From Patescibacteria group bacterium (GTDB lineage Bacteria; Patescibacteriota; Minisyncoccia; Phycocordibacterales; UBA9973), in NCBI GenBank assembly GCA_030916575.1, contig JAUPWJ010000019.1, positions 1-25,370 of the forward strand: a stretch of 25,370 nt of DNA. Reading direction: 5' to 3'. Positions 1 to 7,113 of the stretch are shown here, piece by piece. The position numbers and the translations under genes are program-made. The notes under the pieces are model-generated. The model saw only the letters and a list, made by a program, of their open reading frames with translations, did no database searches and was not told the origin of the DNA. Position 1 is the stretch's first letter. The number at the start of each line of letters is the position of its first letter.

Positions 1-1
1 A

Positions 2-67
2 AGAAAAGAAAATAATATGTATGTGGAAGTGTTAGAGAAATTAACAAAGGAAAATAAAGAAAAATAA
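2..67 (+). CDS. 3' end of an unidentified upstream gene (partial)
   Basis: The frame starting at base 2 is open from the window edge to a TAA at 65-67, one base before the purD start. It encodes about 21 residues ending in a Lys/Glu-rich helix-like tail (VEVLEKLTKENKEK). The other two plus frames hit stops early (13-15 and 31-35). The 1-nt spacing to purD matches the packing of the following genes, so this is probably the last part of a co-transcribed upstream gene, possibly another purine gene. The fragment is too short to identify. An internal ATG at 17 would otherwise give only a 16-residue peptide. Confidence 0.55.
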   Translation, partial: RKENNMYVEVLEKLTKENKEK

Positions 68-68
68 T

Positions 69-1358
69 ATGCAAAATAAGCAGAAAAATTTAATAATTGG
101 AGGAGGGGGACGAGAGCATGCTATTGGCTGGAAAATAGCACAATCACCTCGAAAGCCTTTGATTTATTTTGCCCCTGGAAATGCTGGAACAATAGAGCTC
201 GGTATTAATGTAGACATTAAAGCAAATGATATTAACGGGCTTTTAGAATTTGCTAAAAAAGAAAAGATTGATTTAACACTTGCTATACCTGACGATCCAT
301 TAGCTCTCGGTATTGTGGACTTATTTAAAGAAAATGGACTGCGAATTTTCGGGCCGACAAAGTCTGCAGCACAATTAGAATCTTCAAAAGCTTATGCGAA
401 AAACTTTATGGCTAAATATGGCTTGCCGACAGCAAAGTTTATGACTTTCACTGACTATGATACAGCCAAGATATATTTAAGTATGCAAAGATTACCTATA
501 GTTATCAAAGCAAGTGGTTTGGCACTCGGGAAAGGAGTATTTATTTGTAATTCTAAAGAAGAGGCAGAACTTGCACTGGAGAATATGATGCTTAAAAAAG
601 TTTTCGGTGAAGCGGGTAATGAAGTTGTCATAGAAGAATTTTTAACTGGTCCTGAAATATCAACTCATGCATTTACTGATGGGGAAAATTATTCTTTTTT
701 CCCAACTGCACAAGACCATAAAAGAATAGGTGAAGATGATATAGGAGAAAATACAGGGGGAATGGGAACAATAGCACCGCTTCCTTTCGTTGATGAAAAT
801 TTAATTCAAAAAATTAAAAACGAAGTTGTTATGCCCACTATGGCTGGTATGAATGAAGACGGAAATAGTTTTGAAGGGGTAATTTACCCAGGACTTATGC
901 TCACAGAAGATGGGCCGAAGATTTTAGAATACAATGCACGCTTTGGTGACCCTGAAACTCAAACTTATATGCGACTACTAGATTCTGATTTACTAGACAT
1001 TATTGATGCTTGTATTGATAAAAAATTATCTAATTTGGAAATTAAATGGAGTAACAAAAGCGCTTGCACTATTGTCCTCGCATCAGGTGGATACCCTGCA
1101 AATTATGAAAAAGGAAAAGAAATTTTTGGAATACACGAAGCTGAGAGTAATAAAAATGTAAAAGTCTTTCATGCTGGAACTATAATGAAAGAAGGAATTT
1201 TAATGACAAATGGGGGACGAGTATTGGGAGTAAGCGCTATTGGAGAGAATTTACAACAAGCCTTAGACACTGCATATGAAGCAGTTACTAAAATATCATT
1301 TGATGGTATGCAATACAGAAGAGATATTGGCAAGAAAACCTTAAGCTTGATAAAATAA
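69..1358 (+). CDS. purD: Phosphoribosylamine--glycine ligase (GAR synthetase)
   Basis: Cytosolic ATP-grasp enzyme of de novo purine synthesis that joins 5-phosphoribosylamine and glycine to make GAR. The 429-residue length is normal for the family. The N-terminal nucleotide-fold loop GGGGREHAIG is at about residues 11-20, the ATP-grasp segment KASGLALGKG starts near residue 147, the glycine-rich ENTGGMGT is near 227, and the metal/ATP site NARFGDPETQ is at 289-298. The usual GPEAPL loop reads IPDDPL here (residues 73-78), a small deviation. The ATG lies one base after the upstream stop, and no Shine-Dalgarno is seen (A-rich leader). It begins the purine block purD-purK-purE-purM-purC, but a stem-loop and a promoter-like site separate it from purK. 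Confidence 0.97.
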   Translation: MQNKQKNLIIGGGGREHAIGWKIAQSPRKPLIYFAPGNAGTIELGINVDIKANDINGLLEFAKKEKIDLTLAIPDDPLALGIVDLFKENGLRIFGPTKSAAQLESSKAYAKNFMAKYGLPTAKFMTFTDYDTAKIYLSMQRLPIVIKASGLALGKGVFICNSKEEAELALENMMLKKVFGEAGNEVVIEEFLTGPEISTHAFTDGENYSFFPTAQDHKRIGEDDIGENTGGMGTIAPLPFVDENLIQKIKNEVVMPTMAGMNEDGNSFEGVIYPGLMLTEDGPKILEYNARFGDPETQTYMRLLDSDLLDIIDACIDKKLSNLEIKWSNKSACTIVLASGGYPANYEKGKEIFGIHEAESNKNVKVFHAGTIMKEGILMTNGGRVLGVSAIGENLQQALDTAYEAVTKISFDGMQYRRDIGKKTLSLIK

Positions 1359-1418
1359 TTTTTTTAGAGTATTATTTTTTTGGTATTGTATAAATTCACC
1401 AATTTTATTTCCAGTATT

Positions 1419-1574
1419 ATGTATGACATCATTATTGATGGTCCTGATTCTTCAGAAGAAAAAGGACCTGACGATTGGAAAGACAATGAGGGAGATGTTT
1501 TTTTTGAAGATCTTGTTGATGTAAGTCAACCACCCAAAGAGAAACCTCCACGACATGATCTAAATGACAAGTAA
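1419..1574 (+). CDS. Small acidic protein of unknown function between purD and purK
   Basis: Starting at the ATG at 1419, this frame gives 51 residues beginning MYDIIIDGPDSSEEKG, rich in Asp and Glu with a Pro/Lys tail. A TTG at 1380 would extend it by 13 residues, but ATG is preferred. It has no membrane segment, no cysteines and no motif I recognise. It lies on the same strand as the pur genes, 60 bases after purD, and is followed by a stem-loop terminator, so it would be the last gene of the purD transcript. Its charged composition and open frame to a clean stop argue mildly for a real gene, but a chance ORF cannot be excluded. Confidence 0.45.
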   Translation: MYDIIIDGPDSSEEKGPDDWKDNEGDVFFEDLVDVSQPPKEKPPRHDLNDK

Positions 1575-1598
1575 TAATGTTATGAGAGATCGACACAA

Positions 1599-1643
1599 GT
1601 AGCGTTAGAAACCATTACGGAATCTGACGCTACATTTATTTTT
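1599..1643 (+). terminator. Stem-loop, probable terminator of the purD transcript
   Basis: Arms GTAGCGTTAGA (1599-1609) and TCTGACGCTAC (1623-1633) pair over 11 bp with one G-U, around a 13-nt loop. The downstream strand reads ATTTATTTTT, a slightly interrupted T-tract. It sits between the small acidic ORF and purK, where a promoter-like sequence follows. A regulatory hairpin is possible but the T-tract favours intrinsic termination. Confidence 0.65.
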
Positions 1644-1653
1644 ACCAAAAAAA

Positions 1654-1662
1654 TGCTAAGAT
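1654..1662 (+). promoter_or_regulatory. Extended -10 promoter for purK, apparently leaderless
   Basis: TGCTAAGAT is an extended -10 (TGn followed by TAAGAT, 4 of 6 matches to TATAAT). The purK ATG is 12 nt after the first base of the hexamer, so transcription would begin at or next to the start codon. No convincing -35 is seen, which is tolerated with an extended -10. The site directly follows a terminator-like hairpin. Confidence 0.45.
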
Positions 1663-1668
1663 GATGCT

Positions 1669-2805
1669 ATGGAAAATAAAACCATTGGTATAGTGGGCGG
1701 TGGGCAATTAGGTAAAATGCTCACTGATTCTGCGCACAAACTAGGCTTTAAAGTCATAATTTTAGACCCTACACCGAATTCTCCTGCAGGACTTGTGGCA
1801 GATACTCAGATAGTTGGAAGCTTTAAAGATAGAGACAAAATATTAGAACTGGGCGAGGTATCAGACTATATAACTTTTGAAATAGAATCGGCAAATTTTG
1901 AAGGATTGGAAGAACTGATTAAAAAAGGAAAGATAGTTCATCCAAATCCTCAAACTCTTAGAATAATAAAAGATAAATTTGAACAGAAAGTTTTTCTTAA
2001 AAATTACAATATACCTGTGGCAGACTTTGCTTTAATAAATAATATTGAAGACTGTAAAAAACAAGGAGAAATTTTTGGTTATCCATTTTTACTGAAAGCT
2101 CGTTTTGATGCATATGATGGTAGAGGAAATTTTGTAATAAAAAATGAACAAGACATTTCTATTGCATTTGAAAAACTCTTAAAAGGAAGCCCACTCTATG
2201 GTGAAAAATTTGTTCCATTTATAAAAGAACTTGCTGTGGTCTCTGCTCGTGATACAAAAGAAAATATTGAATCTTATCCAGTGGTGGAAACAATTCATAA
2301 AAATAATATTTGCCATATTGTTCGCTCACCAGCTCCTGTAAGTGAAGAGATAAAAGAAAAAGCAAATACTTTAGCCAATGAGGTTTTAAGTGCACTATCT
2401 GGTGTGGGAGTTTTTGCTATTGAAATGTTTTTGACAGAGTCTGGAGAGGTAATAGTAAATGAAATAGCACCGAGAGTTCATAATTCTGGGCATCACACAA
2501 TAGAGGCTTTCAACATTTCACAATTTGAACAGCACATCAGAGCTATTTCAGGTATGCAAATACTAAAATTAGAGAAAATAAAAAAGCATGCAGTCATGGT
2601 AAATATTTTAGGAGAAAGAGAAGGTAAAGCAGACTATAAAATTACAACAGATGGTGATGATAATTCAAATAGTGCTCATGTTCATATTTATGGTAAAATG
2701 GATACCAAGATAGAAAGGAAAATGGGTCATATAACTGTGCTTGGAGACAACTTAGAAGATACTGAAAATAAAGCCATAAAGACAAGAAGTAATATTTCAA
2801 TATAA
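1669..2805 (+). CDS. purK: N5-carboxyaminoimidazole ribonucleotide synthase
   Basis: ATP-grasp enzyme that carboxylates AIR with bicarbonate and ATP to N5-CAIR, the substrate of PurE encoded next. Family features are the N-terminal GGGQLGKM loop (residues 10-17), the ATP-grasp core KARFDAYDGRGN (143-154), and the C-terminal signature APRVHNSGHHT near 265-275. At 378 residues it is of normal length. Its stop codon overlaps the purE start by one base (TAATG), so purK and purE are probably translationally coupled. No Shine-Dalgarno precedes the ATG; a -10-like element 12 nt upstream suggests a leaderless message. Confidence 0.96.
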   Translation: MENKTIGIVGGGQLGKMLTDSAHKLGFKVIILDPTPNSPAGLVADTQIVGSFKDRDKILELGEVSDYITFEIESANFEGLEELIKKGKIVHPNPQTLRIIKDKFEQKVFLKNYNIPVADFALINNIEDCKKQGEIFGYPFLLKARFDAYDGRGNFVIKNEQDISIAFEKLLKGSPLYGEKFVPFIKELAVVSARDTKENIESYPVVETIHKNNICHIVRSPAPVSEEIKEKANTLANEVLSALSGVGVFAIEMFLTESGEVIVNEIAPRVHNSGHHTIEAFNISQFEQHIRAISGMQILKLEKIKKHAVMVNILGEREGKADYKITTDGDDNSNSAHVHIYGKMDTKIERKMGHITVLGDNLEDTENKAIKTRSNISI

Positions 2806-3326
2806 TGAAAAATCAAAAAACACAAATAGGAATAATTATGGGTTCAGATTCTGATTTAACTGTAATGTCTGAGGCAGGAAAAATTCTTGAAGAATTTGAT
2901 GTGAATTACGAAATATCTGTAGTCTCAGCCCACAGGACACCGGACGTGCTCTACAAATACGCTACGGGAGCTCAAAAAAGTGGTATACAAGTCATTATTG
3001 CTGGAGCAGGCGGTTCTGCACATTTACCTGGAATGGTATCTTCTATGACCACACTTCCTGTCATCGGTGTACCGGTTAAAACGAAGACTATGGATGGTTT
3101 AGACTCACTCTTATCAATTGCTCAAATGCCTCCTGGTGTGCCTGTAGCAACTGTTGCTATAAATGGTGCAAAAAATGCTGGACTACTAGCAATTGCCATA
3201 CTTGCCCTCTATGATAAAGTTTTAAATAAGAAACTTGAAAATTATAAAAGTAAAATGAATAAAGAAGTGAAGACAAAATCTGAAAAATTAAAAAAAGTGG
3301 GTTATAAGAAATATTTAAACATATGA
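2805..3326 (+). CDS. purE: N5-carboxyaminoimidazole ribonucleotide mutase (class I PurE)
   Basis: Moves the carboxyl group of N5-CAIR to give CAIR. The class I (PurK-dependent) signature is visible: GSDSD phosphate loop (residues 13-17), SAHRTP (41-46), and AGAGGSAHLPGM (about 66-77), followed by GVPV and a MPPGVPVATVAI segment. Length is 173 residues, with a Lys-rich C-terminal tail. Having purK immediately upstream, overlapping by one base, fits a class I enzyme. The gene ends in TGA, which overlaps the purM ATG by four bases. Confidence 0.97.
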   Translation: MKNQKTQIGIIMGSDSDLTVMSEAGKILEEFDVNYEISVVSAHRTPDVLYKYATGAQKSGIQVIIAGAGGSAHLPGMVSSMTTLPVIGVPVKTKTMDGLDSLLSIAQMPPGVPVATVAINGAKNAGLLAIAILALYDKVLNKKLENYKSKMNKEVKTKSEKLKKVGYKKYLNI

Positions 3327-4462
3327 AAGCAGATGCAAAAGACGGAGTAAATATAGAAGAGGAATCATCTTTTAGTAGCTTTGCTGGTTCAATTTGTAAA
3401 GCAAGTTATGAAAATTCACCATTCGTAGAAGTGCATGATTTATCGGGTGGAAATTTTCGTGGACCTCGTCCATTTACAATAAAAAATCTTCCAAAAGATT
3501 GTATGATTGAAGCTTCTACTGATGGTATTGGTACTAAAGGAATAATAATCGATGCTGCAAAGACTCATCATCTGGCAGCCTATGACATCATAGCGATGAC
3601 TGCAAGTGACATAACTCGCTTTGGTGGTGTACCTTTGGTTTTTATAAATGTTTTTGACACTAGCTCTGTTGGTAATACAGGTGATGAAGTGCGACAAGCA
3701 TATAAAAGTGCAATTGAGGGAATGGGTAAAGTAGTAAAAGAAGCAAGAATAGTAGCGCTGAAAGGAGAGACAGCACAGATGGGAGTTGCTATTGGTTCAG
3801 AAATTACTGACTCAAAGACTAAATTAAACTGGTCTGGAACAATGATTGGTGCTTATCATAAAGATAAAATGATTACTGGTGATACATTAAATGCTGGACA
3901 AGTTATCATTGCTTTAAAGGAAAATGGATTCAGGTGTAATGGTATTTCTTCGGTGAGAAGCGCTCTCCGAGAAAAATTTGGTGAGCGTTGGTTTGAAAAT
4001 GAAAATGCTAAAGAAAGTATTATGCAAGCTGCAACTCCATCGGTACTTTACGATACTTTTGTGAATACAATCCATGGTTGGTTTAATTCAGATCTTAAAG
4101 CGGAACTAACTATTCATGCCGTTGTACATCTATCTGGAGGAGCTTTTAAAGAAAAATTAGCAAAAGATATACTATTTCCTCGAGGTTTATCCGCGGATAT
4201 TTCAGATTTATGGGAACCACCTCAAATAATGCGTAATTGTGGAGAGTGGAGAAACTTAACTGACGAAGAATTTTATGAAGTATGGAATGGTGGACAGGGA
4301 ATGTTGCTAGTAGTAAACAAAGAAGATGCTGATTTGTGCATAAAGCGAGCTTCAGATTTTTCTATTCAAGCAAAAATTATAGGTACAATAACTAAAGAAG
4401 TTTCTCCTCAGATTTCTATAAATTCAAAATTTAATATAGGTAATAAGGTAATATATAAATAA
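3323..4462 (+). CDS. purM: Phosphoribosylformylglycinamidine cyclo-ligase (AIR synthetase), divergent
   Basis: Probable PurM, closing the imidazole ring of FGAM to form AIR, the substrate of PurK. It keeps the AIR-synthase ATP-binding DGIGTK (residues 67-72), a MTASDITRFGG stretch equivalent to the usual MxxNDL region, KGETAQMG in place of the common GGETAEMPG, and a C-terminal HLSGGAFKEKL matching the usual HITGGGL region. The common N-terminal YKDAGVDI motif is absent; residues 1-45 are unlike typical bacterial PurM. At 379 residues it is slightly longer than usual. Its ATGA overlap with purE and position between purE and purC support the assignment; a different AIRS-family activity is possible but less likely. 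Confidence 0.87.
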   Translation: MKADAKDGVNIEEESSFSSFAGSICKASYENSPFVEVHDLSGGNFRGPRPFTIKNLPKDCMIEASTDGIGTKGIIIDAAKTHHLAAYDIIAMTASDITRFGGVPLVFINVFDTSSVGNTGDEVRQAYKSAIEGMGKVVKEARIVALKGETAQMGVAIGSEITDSKTKLNWSGTMIGAYHKDKMITGDTLNAGQVIIALKENGFRCNGISSVRSALREKFGERWFENENAKESIMQAATPSVLYDTFVNTIHGWFNSDLKAELTIHAVVHLSGGAFKEKLAKDILFPRGLSADISDLWEPPQIMRNCGEWRNLTDEEFYEVWNGGQGMLLVVNKEDADLCIKRASDFSIQAKIIGTITKEVSPQISINSKFNIGNKVIYK

Positions 4463-4463
4463 A

Positions 4464-5417
4464 ATGAACATAGAAAAAATAAAAGAACATATCGATGATG
4501 TATTGATTGAAACAAATTTCATAAATTTGGGTGAGAAAAAAGTTGGAAAAGTACGAGATATTTATATTGGAGATAAAACAATTACACTCGTCTCAACTGA
4601 TAGACATTCATCTTTTGATAGAATCATCGCTTATATTCCTTTTAAAGGAGAAGTATTAAATCAAATAAGTTTATTCTGGTTTGAAAATACTAAAGATATC
4701 ATACAAAACCATGTTTTAAGTACACCCGATGCAAATGTATTGAAAGCTCGCAAATGCTCACCATTGCCCATAGAATGCGTAATGAGGGGCTACATTACAG
4801 GCGTTACAGGCACATCTTTATGGTCACATTATAAAGATGGCAAAAGAGATTTTGGTAATTTTACTTTACCAGATAACATGAAAAAAAATCAAAAATTAGT
4901 TGAACCTGTTTTTACGCCGACTACAAAATCAGACGAACACGATAGGCCGATAACTCCAAAGGAAATTGTATCTGAGGGAATTCTTTCAGAAGATTTAACT
5001 AAAGAAATAGAGAGAGTCTCAAAAGCACTTTTTGCTCGTGGACAAAAAATTGCACTTTCACATGGATTAATTCTTGTAGATACAAAATACGAATTTGGAT
5101 TAGATGAAAATGGAAAATTAACTTTAATAGATGAAATTCATACTCCAGATTCTTCTAGATACTGGAAAGCAGGAACTTATCAAGAAAAATTTGATAAAGA
5201 AGAAGAACCAGAATATTTTGATAAAGAATTTTTACGATTATGGTTTAAAGACAATTGTGACCCTTATAATGATAAAATATTGCCAAAGGCCCCAGAAGAC
5301 CTCGTAGTAGAGCTTTCTAGAAGATATATTGAAATATATGAAACTATTACGGGGAAACCATTTCTACATGATTTTGATACTAAAATCATTGACCGTATCA
5401 CAAAAAATCTAGCCTAA
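4464..5417 (+). CDS. purC: SAICAR synthetase
   Basis: Joins CAIR and aspartate with ATP to give SAICAR, directly after the PurK/PurE step. Recognisable are KVRDIY (residues 29-34), STDRHSSFDR (44-53), the MRGYITG segment near 107-113, and a LVDTKYEFG motif followed by DEIHTPDSSR in the C-terminal half. The 317-residue length corresponds to the long form of the family, seen in yeast Ade1 and many bacteria, and not the short ~240-residue enterobacterial type. The ATG follows the purM stop by one base, without a Shine-Dalgarno. It is the last purine gene of the block; the next gene starts two bases later but belongs to cell-wall metabolism. Confidence 0.96.
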   Translation: MNIEKIKEHIDDVLIETNFINLGEKKVGKVRDIYIGDKTITLVSTDRHSSFDRIIAYIPFKGEVLNQISLFWFENTKDIIQNHVLSTPDANVLKARKCSPLPIECVMRGYITGVTGTSLWSHYKDGKRDFGNFTLPDNMKKNQKLVEPVFTPTTKSDEHDRPITPKEIVSEGILSEDLTKEIERVSKALFARGQKIALSHGLILVDTKYEFGLDENGKLTLIDEIHTPDSSRYWKAGTYQEKFDKEEEPEYFDKEFLRLWFKDNCDPYNDKILPKAPEDLVVELSRRYIEIYETITGKPFLHDFDTKIIDRITKNLA

Positions 5418-5418
5418 T

Positions 5419-6321
5419 ATGAATCTTTCAAAATATGAAAAAAGTTTAATATTCATTTTTTTTATTGTTGCAATATACGCTTCTTTTTTCTTTTACCAAG
5501 ATTTTAAAATCAAAGAGAAAATTAGAATAAAAGAAGAGAAGGAATTTGTAAGAATAGAAAAAATAAAAAAAGATATAAATGTGTTAGATATAGAAGCAAA
5601 AGCTGTCTCTGTATATGACATAACAGATAATAAAAAACTTTATGGTAGAAATGAAACCGTACCGATGTCTTTGGCGTCATTAGCAAAAATCATGACTATA
5701 TTAGTGGCACTGGAAGATAAAAATAACTCTCCGGTAATTATCTCAAAAAATGCATTAAGTGAAGTAGGGGATAATAGTTTATTTTTGGGTGAAAAATGGA
5801 ATAAAGAAGATTTAATAAAATTTACTTTAATAATGTCTTCAAATGATGGCGCTTACGCCTTAGCGGAAAATGATTCAACTTTTATCAACAGAATGAATAG
5901 TAAAGCAGAAAGACTTGGCTTATATAATATGGCGTATCAGAATGTTTCTGGTCTTGATATAGATAAACAATTATACGGAGCTGTAGGAACAGCAGAAGAA
6001 ATGAATATGTTAATAGAATTCGCATTATTGGGACATAGAGACATTTTTCAAAATACAAAAGAAGAAGAGATGGATTTCACATCTTTATCTCTTTTAGAAC
6101 ATAAAGCTATAAATACTAATATTATTATAAACAAAATACCGAATTTAGTTTTTTCCAAAACAGGAGCTACAGATTTAACTGGTGGAAATCTAAGTATTGT
6201 CTTTAAAAACAAAGAGGGTCATGAAATAGCTATAACTATACTGGGCTCATCTATAGAAGGACGGTTTTCTGATATGGAAAAAATAGTCAATGTATTATAT
6301 AATATAGAGAATGCGAGCTAA
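5419..6321 (+). CDS. D-alanyl-D-alanine carboxypeptidase, peptidase S11 family
   Basis: Membrane-anchored DD-carboxypeptidase that trims the terminal D-Ala of peptidoglycan pentapeptides outside the membrane. One N-terminal membrane segment (about residues 10-27) is followed by a short charged, coiled-coil-like linker. All three penicillin-binding motifs are present: SLAK (87-90, nucleophile S87 and K90), SSN (140-142) and KTG (247-249). Length is 300 residues. There is no C-terminal amphipathic anchor as in E. coli DacA; the protein ends soon after the catalytic domain. It begins two bases after purC and overlaps the next gene by 11 bases, leading a cell-wall block that ends with PBP2. The DacA/VanY-like specificity cannot be settled from sequence alone. 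Confidence 0.9.
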   Translation: MNLSKYEKSLIFIFFIVAIYASFFFYQDFKIKEKIRIKEEKEFVRIEKIKKDINVLDIEAKAVSVYDITDNKKLYGRNETVPMSLASLAKIMTILVALEDKNNSPVIISKNALSEVGDNSLFLGEKWNKEDLIKFTLIMSSNDGAYALAENDSTFINRMNSKAERLGLYNMAYQNVSGLDIDKQLYGAVGTAEEMNMLIEFALLGHRDIFQNTKEEEMDFTSLSLLEHKAINTNIIINKIPNLVFSKTGATDLTGGNLSIVFKNKEGHEIAITILGSSIEGRFSDMEKIVNVLYNIENAS

Positions 6322-6799
6322 AAAAATTTTCATACTTTCTATTTTTATTTTTTCTATTTTTATAAATGGAAGTGTTTTTGCTCAATCCACAGATGAGGAG
6401 GAAGTAAATACAGAATCAAAAACTTTTGGTATACAAAAATTAGTAGAAGAGAAAACACCCCCTTTCATAAAAAGAATTATCGAAAAAACTATCAACACAA
6501 CAGAAGCTTTCAGAAAAGGAACTTGGCAATTTCTTGAAGATAAAAGAATAAAAGCTAAAGAAGATTTAGCTAAAAAAGAAGTAATTATAATGAAAGACAT
6601 AAATGAAGAAGGTAATTTCGAAGATTCATTTGATGATGTAATAAAAGAAACTAAGCATGGCATCTTTGTTAAACCTCTCAAATATGCTGAATTATTCTTC
6701 TTGACTACAACTGCAGCACTTTTCAAAAACAATGTCCTTTTTTACATCATTTCAATTATCTTAATTTTCTTTATTTTCAGAACACTAACTAAGCAGTAG
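6311..6799 (+). CDS. Exported protein with C-terminal membrane anchor, unknown function
   Basis: 162 residues with a signal peptide (basic MRAKK, hydrophobic stretch to about 20, likely cleavage after VFA near residue 24), a charged, helical, Lys/Glu-rich middle with coiled-coil potential (about 60-110), and one C-terminal membrane segment (about 140-157) followed by a short basic tail. The topology suggests most of the protein lies outside the cell and is held in the membrane. I do not recognise the family. It overlaps the carboxypeptidase gene by 11 bases, so the two are probably co-expressed, and PBP2 lies two genes on; a role in envelope or wall assembly is inferred only from this context. 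Confidence 0.75.
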   Translation: MRAKKIFILSIFIFSIFINGSVFAQSTDEEEVNTESKTFGIQKLVEEKTPPFIKRIIEKTINTTEAFRKGTWQFLEDKRIKAKEDLAKKEVIIMKDINEEGNFEDSFDDVIKETKHGIFVKPLKYAELFFLTTTAALFKNNVLFYIISIILIFFIFRTLTKQ

Positions 6800-6803
6800 T
6801 ATT

Positions 6804-6831
6804 TTGAGTTTATGTCTTTTGCATGTAATAT
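6804..6831 (+). promoter_or_regulatory. Promoter for the mreD-position/PBP2 pair
   Basis: TTGAGT (6804-6809) and TAATAT (6826-6831) are separated by 16 nt. The next ATG at 6838 is 12 nt after the first base of the -10, so the message would be leaderless. An overlapping TGTAAT (6824-6829) is an alternative -10. Confidence 0.4.
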
Positions 6832-6837
6832 ACATAC

Positions 6838-7113
6838 ATGCCTTTCCGAATTATATTAAACATCCTTTTATTGCTATCAGTATTATTTATGCCTTTTTGG
6901 GTATCTATAATCATAGGGCTTGCAGGTGTAATCTTATTCCCATTCTTTATTGAAGGTTTGTTCTTATTCTTACTTTCAGATTTACTATATGGAGTAGAAC
7001 AAGACAGATTTCATGGTATTCTTTTTCTTTCTTCGATAATAATTTTATGTATCATTCTTTTATTAGAAGGATTAAAGAAAAAATTAAAATTCTATAATAA
7101 TGATTTAAAATGA
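6838..7113 (+). CDS. Small integral membrane protein in the mreD position
   Basis: 91 residues, almost entirely hydrophobic, with about three membrane segments (roughly 4-25, 30-50 and 61-79) and a basic C-terminal tail. It sits directly before PBP2 with a four-base ATGA overlap, the place where mreD is found in mreBCD-mrdA operons. It is shorter than classical MreD (about 160 residues) and shows no motif that would prove the identity, so I leave it unnamed. Translational coupling to PBP2 suggests it works with the elongation transpeptidase. A promoter-like element lies just upstream. Confidence 0.75.
   Translation: MPFRIILNILLLLSVLFMPFWVSIIIGLAGVILFPFFIEGLFLFLLSDLLYGVEQDRFHGILFLSSIIILCIILLLEGLKKKLKFYNNDLK

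Noticed and set aside
1352..1381. AAAATAAT...ATTATTTT inverted repeat with T-tail just after purD, as a terminator
   Set aside because: The 8-bp stem is made only of A-T pairs, overlaps the purD stop and has an 11-nt loop; too weak to call next to the GC-containing stem-loop at 1599-1643.
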